34,359 nucleotides of DNA from Desulfobulbaceae bacterium (GTDB taxonomy: Bacteria; Desulfobacterota; Desulfobulbia; Desulfobulbales; Desulfocapsaceae). Location of the stretch: positions 125,855 through 160,213 of the forward strand of contig WSXV01000006.1 of NCBI GenBank assembly GCA_009773475.1, read 5' to 3'. Of the stretch, positions 33,688 to 34,359 are shown in pieces. The translations under genes and the position numbers were made by a program. Positions within the stretch are counted from its first letter, which is position 1. Each line of letters opens with the position of its first letter. The notes under the pieces are model-generated. The model had not been told where the DNA came from, ran no database searches, and was given only the letters and a program-made list of their open reading frames with translations.

Positions 33688-33720
33688 CTTTACCGGGTGC
33701 GTTTTGCGCACCCGGTAAAG
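33688..33720 (+). terminator. Strong hairpin after the oxidoreductase gene
   Basis: CTTTACCGGGTGCG (33688-33701) and CGCACCCGGTAAAG (33707-33720) form a perfect 14-bp stem with a 5-nt loop. No T-tract follows, so it may partly terminate or stabilise the upstream message and lower expression of the MoaD-like gene. Confidence 0.6.
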
Positions 33721-33764
33721 ACTTGTCGGCTTGAAAGATAACTAAAATGATCTCTGGGAGTTCC

Positions 33765-33989
33765 ATGCAGCTGACGGTCAAGCTCTTCGCATTTTTCCGG
33801 GACAATCGGTTTAAGGAAAAGCTATCGGACTATCCCAAGGATACCACGGTTGAGGATATCATCCGCTCCCTCGGAATCCAGCCGGAGGAAGTCGGGGTGA
33901 CCATGATCAATTCACGCCACTGCACCCTGCAACAGATCCCGGCAGAAGGCGATCAGTTGGCTATCTTTCCGTTAATTGGTGGTGGCTGA
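33765..33989 (+). CDS. moaD: MoaD/ThiS-family sulfur carrier protein
   Basis: The 74-residue protein starts MQLTVKLFAFFRDNRF and ends IGGG, with the C-terminal Gly-Gly that is adenylated and thiocarboxylated in MoaD and ThiS. The beta-grasp pattern (TVEDIIRSLGIQPEEVGV, then GDQLAIFPLIGGG) fits MoaD. GGGAG lies 5 nt before the ATG at 33765. Such genes often follow the aldehyde oxidoreductase gene and are thought to provide sulfur for the tungsten pterin. No MoaE is nearby, so a ThiS-like role cannot be excluded. Confidence 0.88.
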   Translation: MQLTVKLFAFFRDNRFKEKLSDYPKDTTVEDIIRSLGIQPEEVGVTMINSRHCTLQQIPAEGDQLAIFPLIGGG

Positions 33990-34359
33990 GACTCTCACCG
34001 ATTATTTCCCAATTGTCTCCTCTCCCCCCCAGCCCGACACATTCCCCTTAAGCCCAAGATATTTCCACAATCCAAAAACAAGATTCTCCGCCAGGCCAGC
34101 AATAATTGCCGGCTTCCCTGCTCCGTTCGCAGCCCCACCCTTCTTTTTTTTACTCCACCGTAATATACACGACAGGCATGAAAAGCATGATGATGCCGTC
34201 AACTCCAGCAGTTTCCCGGGTTCCATTTTACTGTCTGCCTAATACTACTCCGACACATAGGCACTGTTAACATCTTAAAATGAGCACCAAGAGCCTGGCT
34301 ATCTGGCATCGAACATCTGGTAGAGACGGCATGTCTTTTACGCGCTGTCTTCGCCGCCA
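33990..34359. other. Right edge of the window, no gene called
   Basis: The sequence has pyrimidine-rich tracts and a small hairpin around 34100. A minus-strand frame enters from the right edge and stops near 34190, but it shows no family signature, so it is not annotated. Confidence 0.35.

Noticed and set aside
33990..34226. Frames on both strands at the right edge
   Set aside because: Short and without motifs; antisense of each other, so there is no basis to call either.

Overview
The window reads as a chromosomal segment of a strictly anaerobic bacterium, most likely a Desulfobulbales-type sulfate reducer (Desulfobacterota). This is inferred from gene content only: an aldehyde:ferredoxin oxidoreductase with its own MoaD-like protein, an iron alcohol dehydrogenase, ModE/ModABC, a DUF39 homocysteine-biosynthesis protein, LarE and an FmdE-type protein. 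No rRNA, tRNA or CRISPR array was found.

Layout. 1-9.3 kb is an ordinary core block: tsaD (cut by the window edge) diverging from moaA, then pheA, the DUF39 homocysteine gene overlapping larE, an HU gene, cobO, an fmdE-like gene and a fused hisHF of the eukaryotic HIS7 type. tsaD and moaA both carry two copies, 54 bp apart, of the same short GC-rich repeat, inserted in frame.

9.6-16.1 kb is an accessory region. After a secreted alpha/beta hydrolase come minus-strand gene cassettes bounded by attC-like sites whose core heptamers match each other as integron recombination predicts. The cassettes hold a HEPN-like protein (277 aa), a large unknown protein (588 aa) with an R-x4-H motif near its C-terminus, and a small unknown protein. 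One 'cassette' contains an IS91-family transposase preceded by a tyrosine recombinase split by a frameshift at a run of nine A. No intI is present, so this looks like an attC cluster lacking an integrase.

16.1-24.0 kb is a second accessory block: an IS110-family transposase remnant, an entericidin-like lipoprotein gene, and a complete hoxEFUYH-hoxW operon for a bidirectional NAD-linked [NiFe] hydrogenase on the minus strand. The operon looks more GC-rich than its flanks. A second IS110-like remnant and a degenerate IS21 istA lie beyond it. The hydrogenase cluster was probably acquired horizontally.

24.0-34.0 kb is a molybdenum/tungsten module: modE behind a perfect 15-bp inverted repeat, modA, modB and modC for oxyanion uptake, an iron alcohol dehydrogenase, moeA for metal insertion into molybdopterin, a tungsten-type aldehyde:ferredoxin oxidoreductase and a MoaD-like protein. 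Together with moaA at the other end of the window these genes cover metal uptake, part of pterin-cofactor synthesis and an enzyme that uses the product. The alcohol dehydrogenase and oxidoreductase could together connect alcohols, aldehydes and acids.
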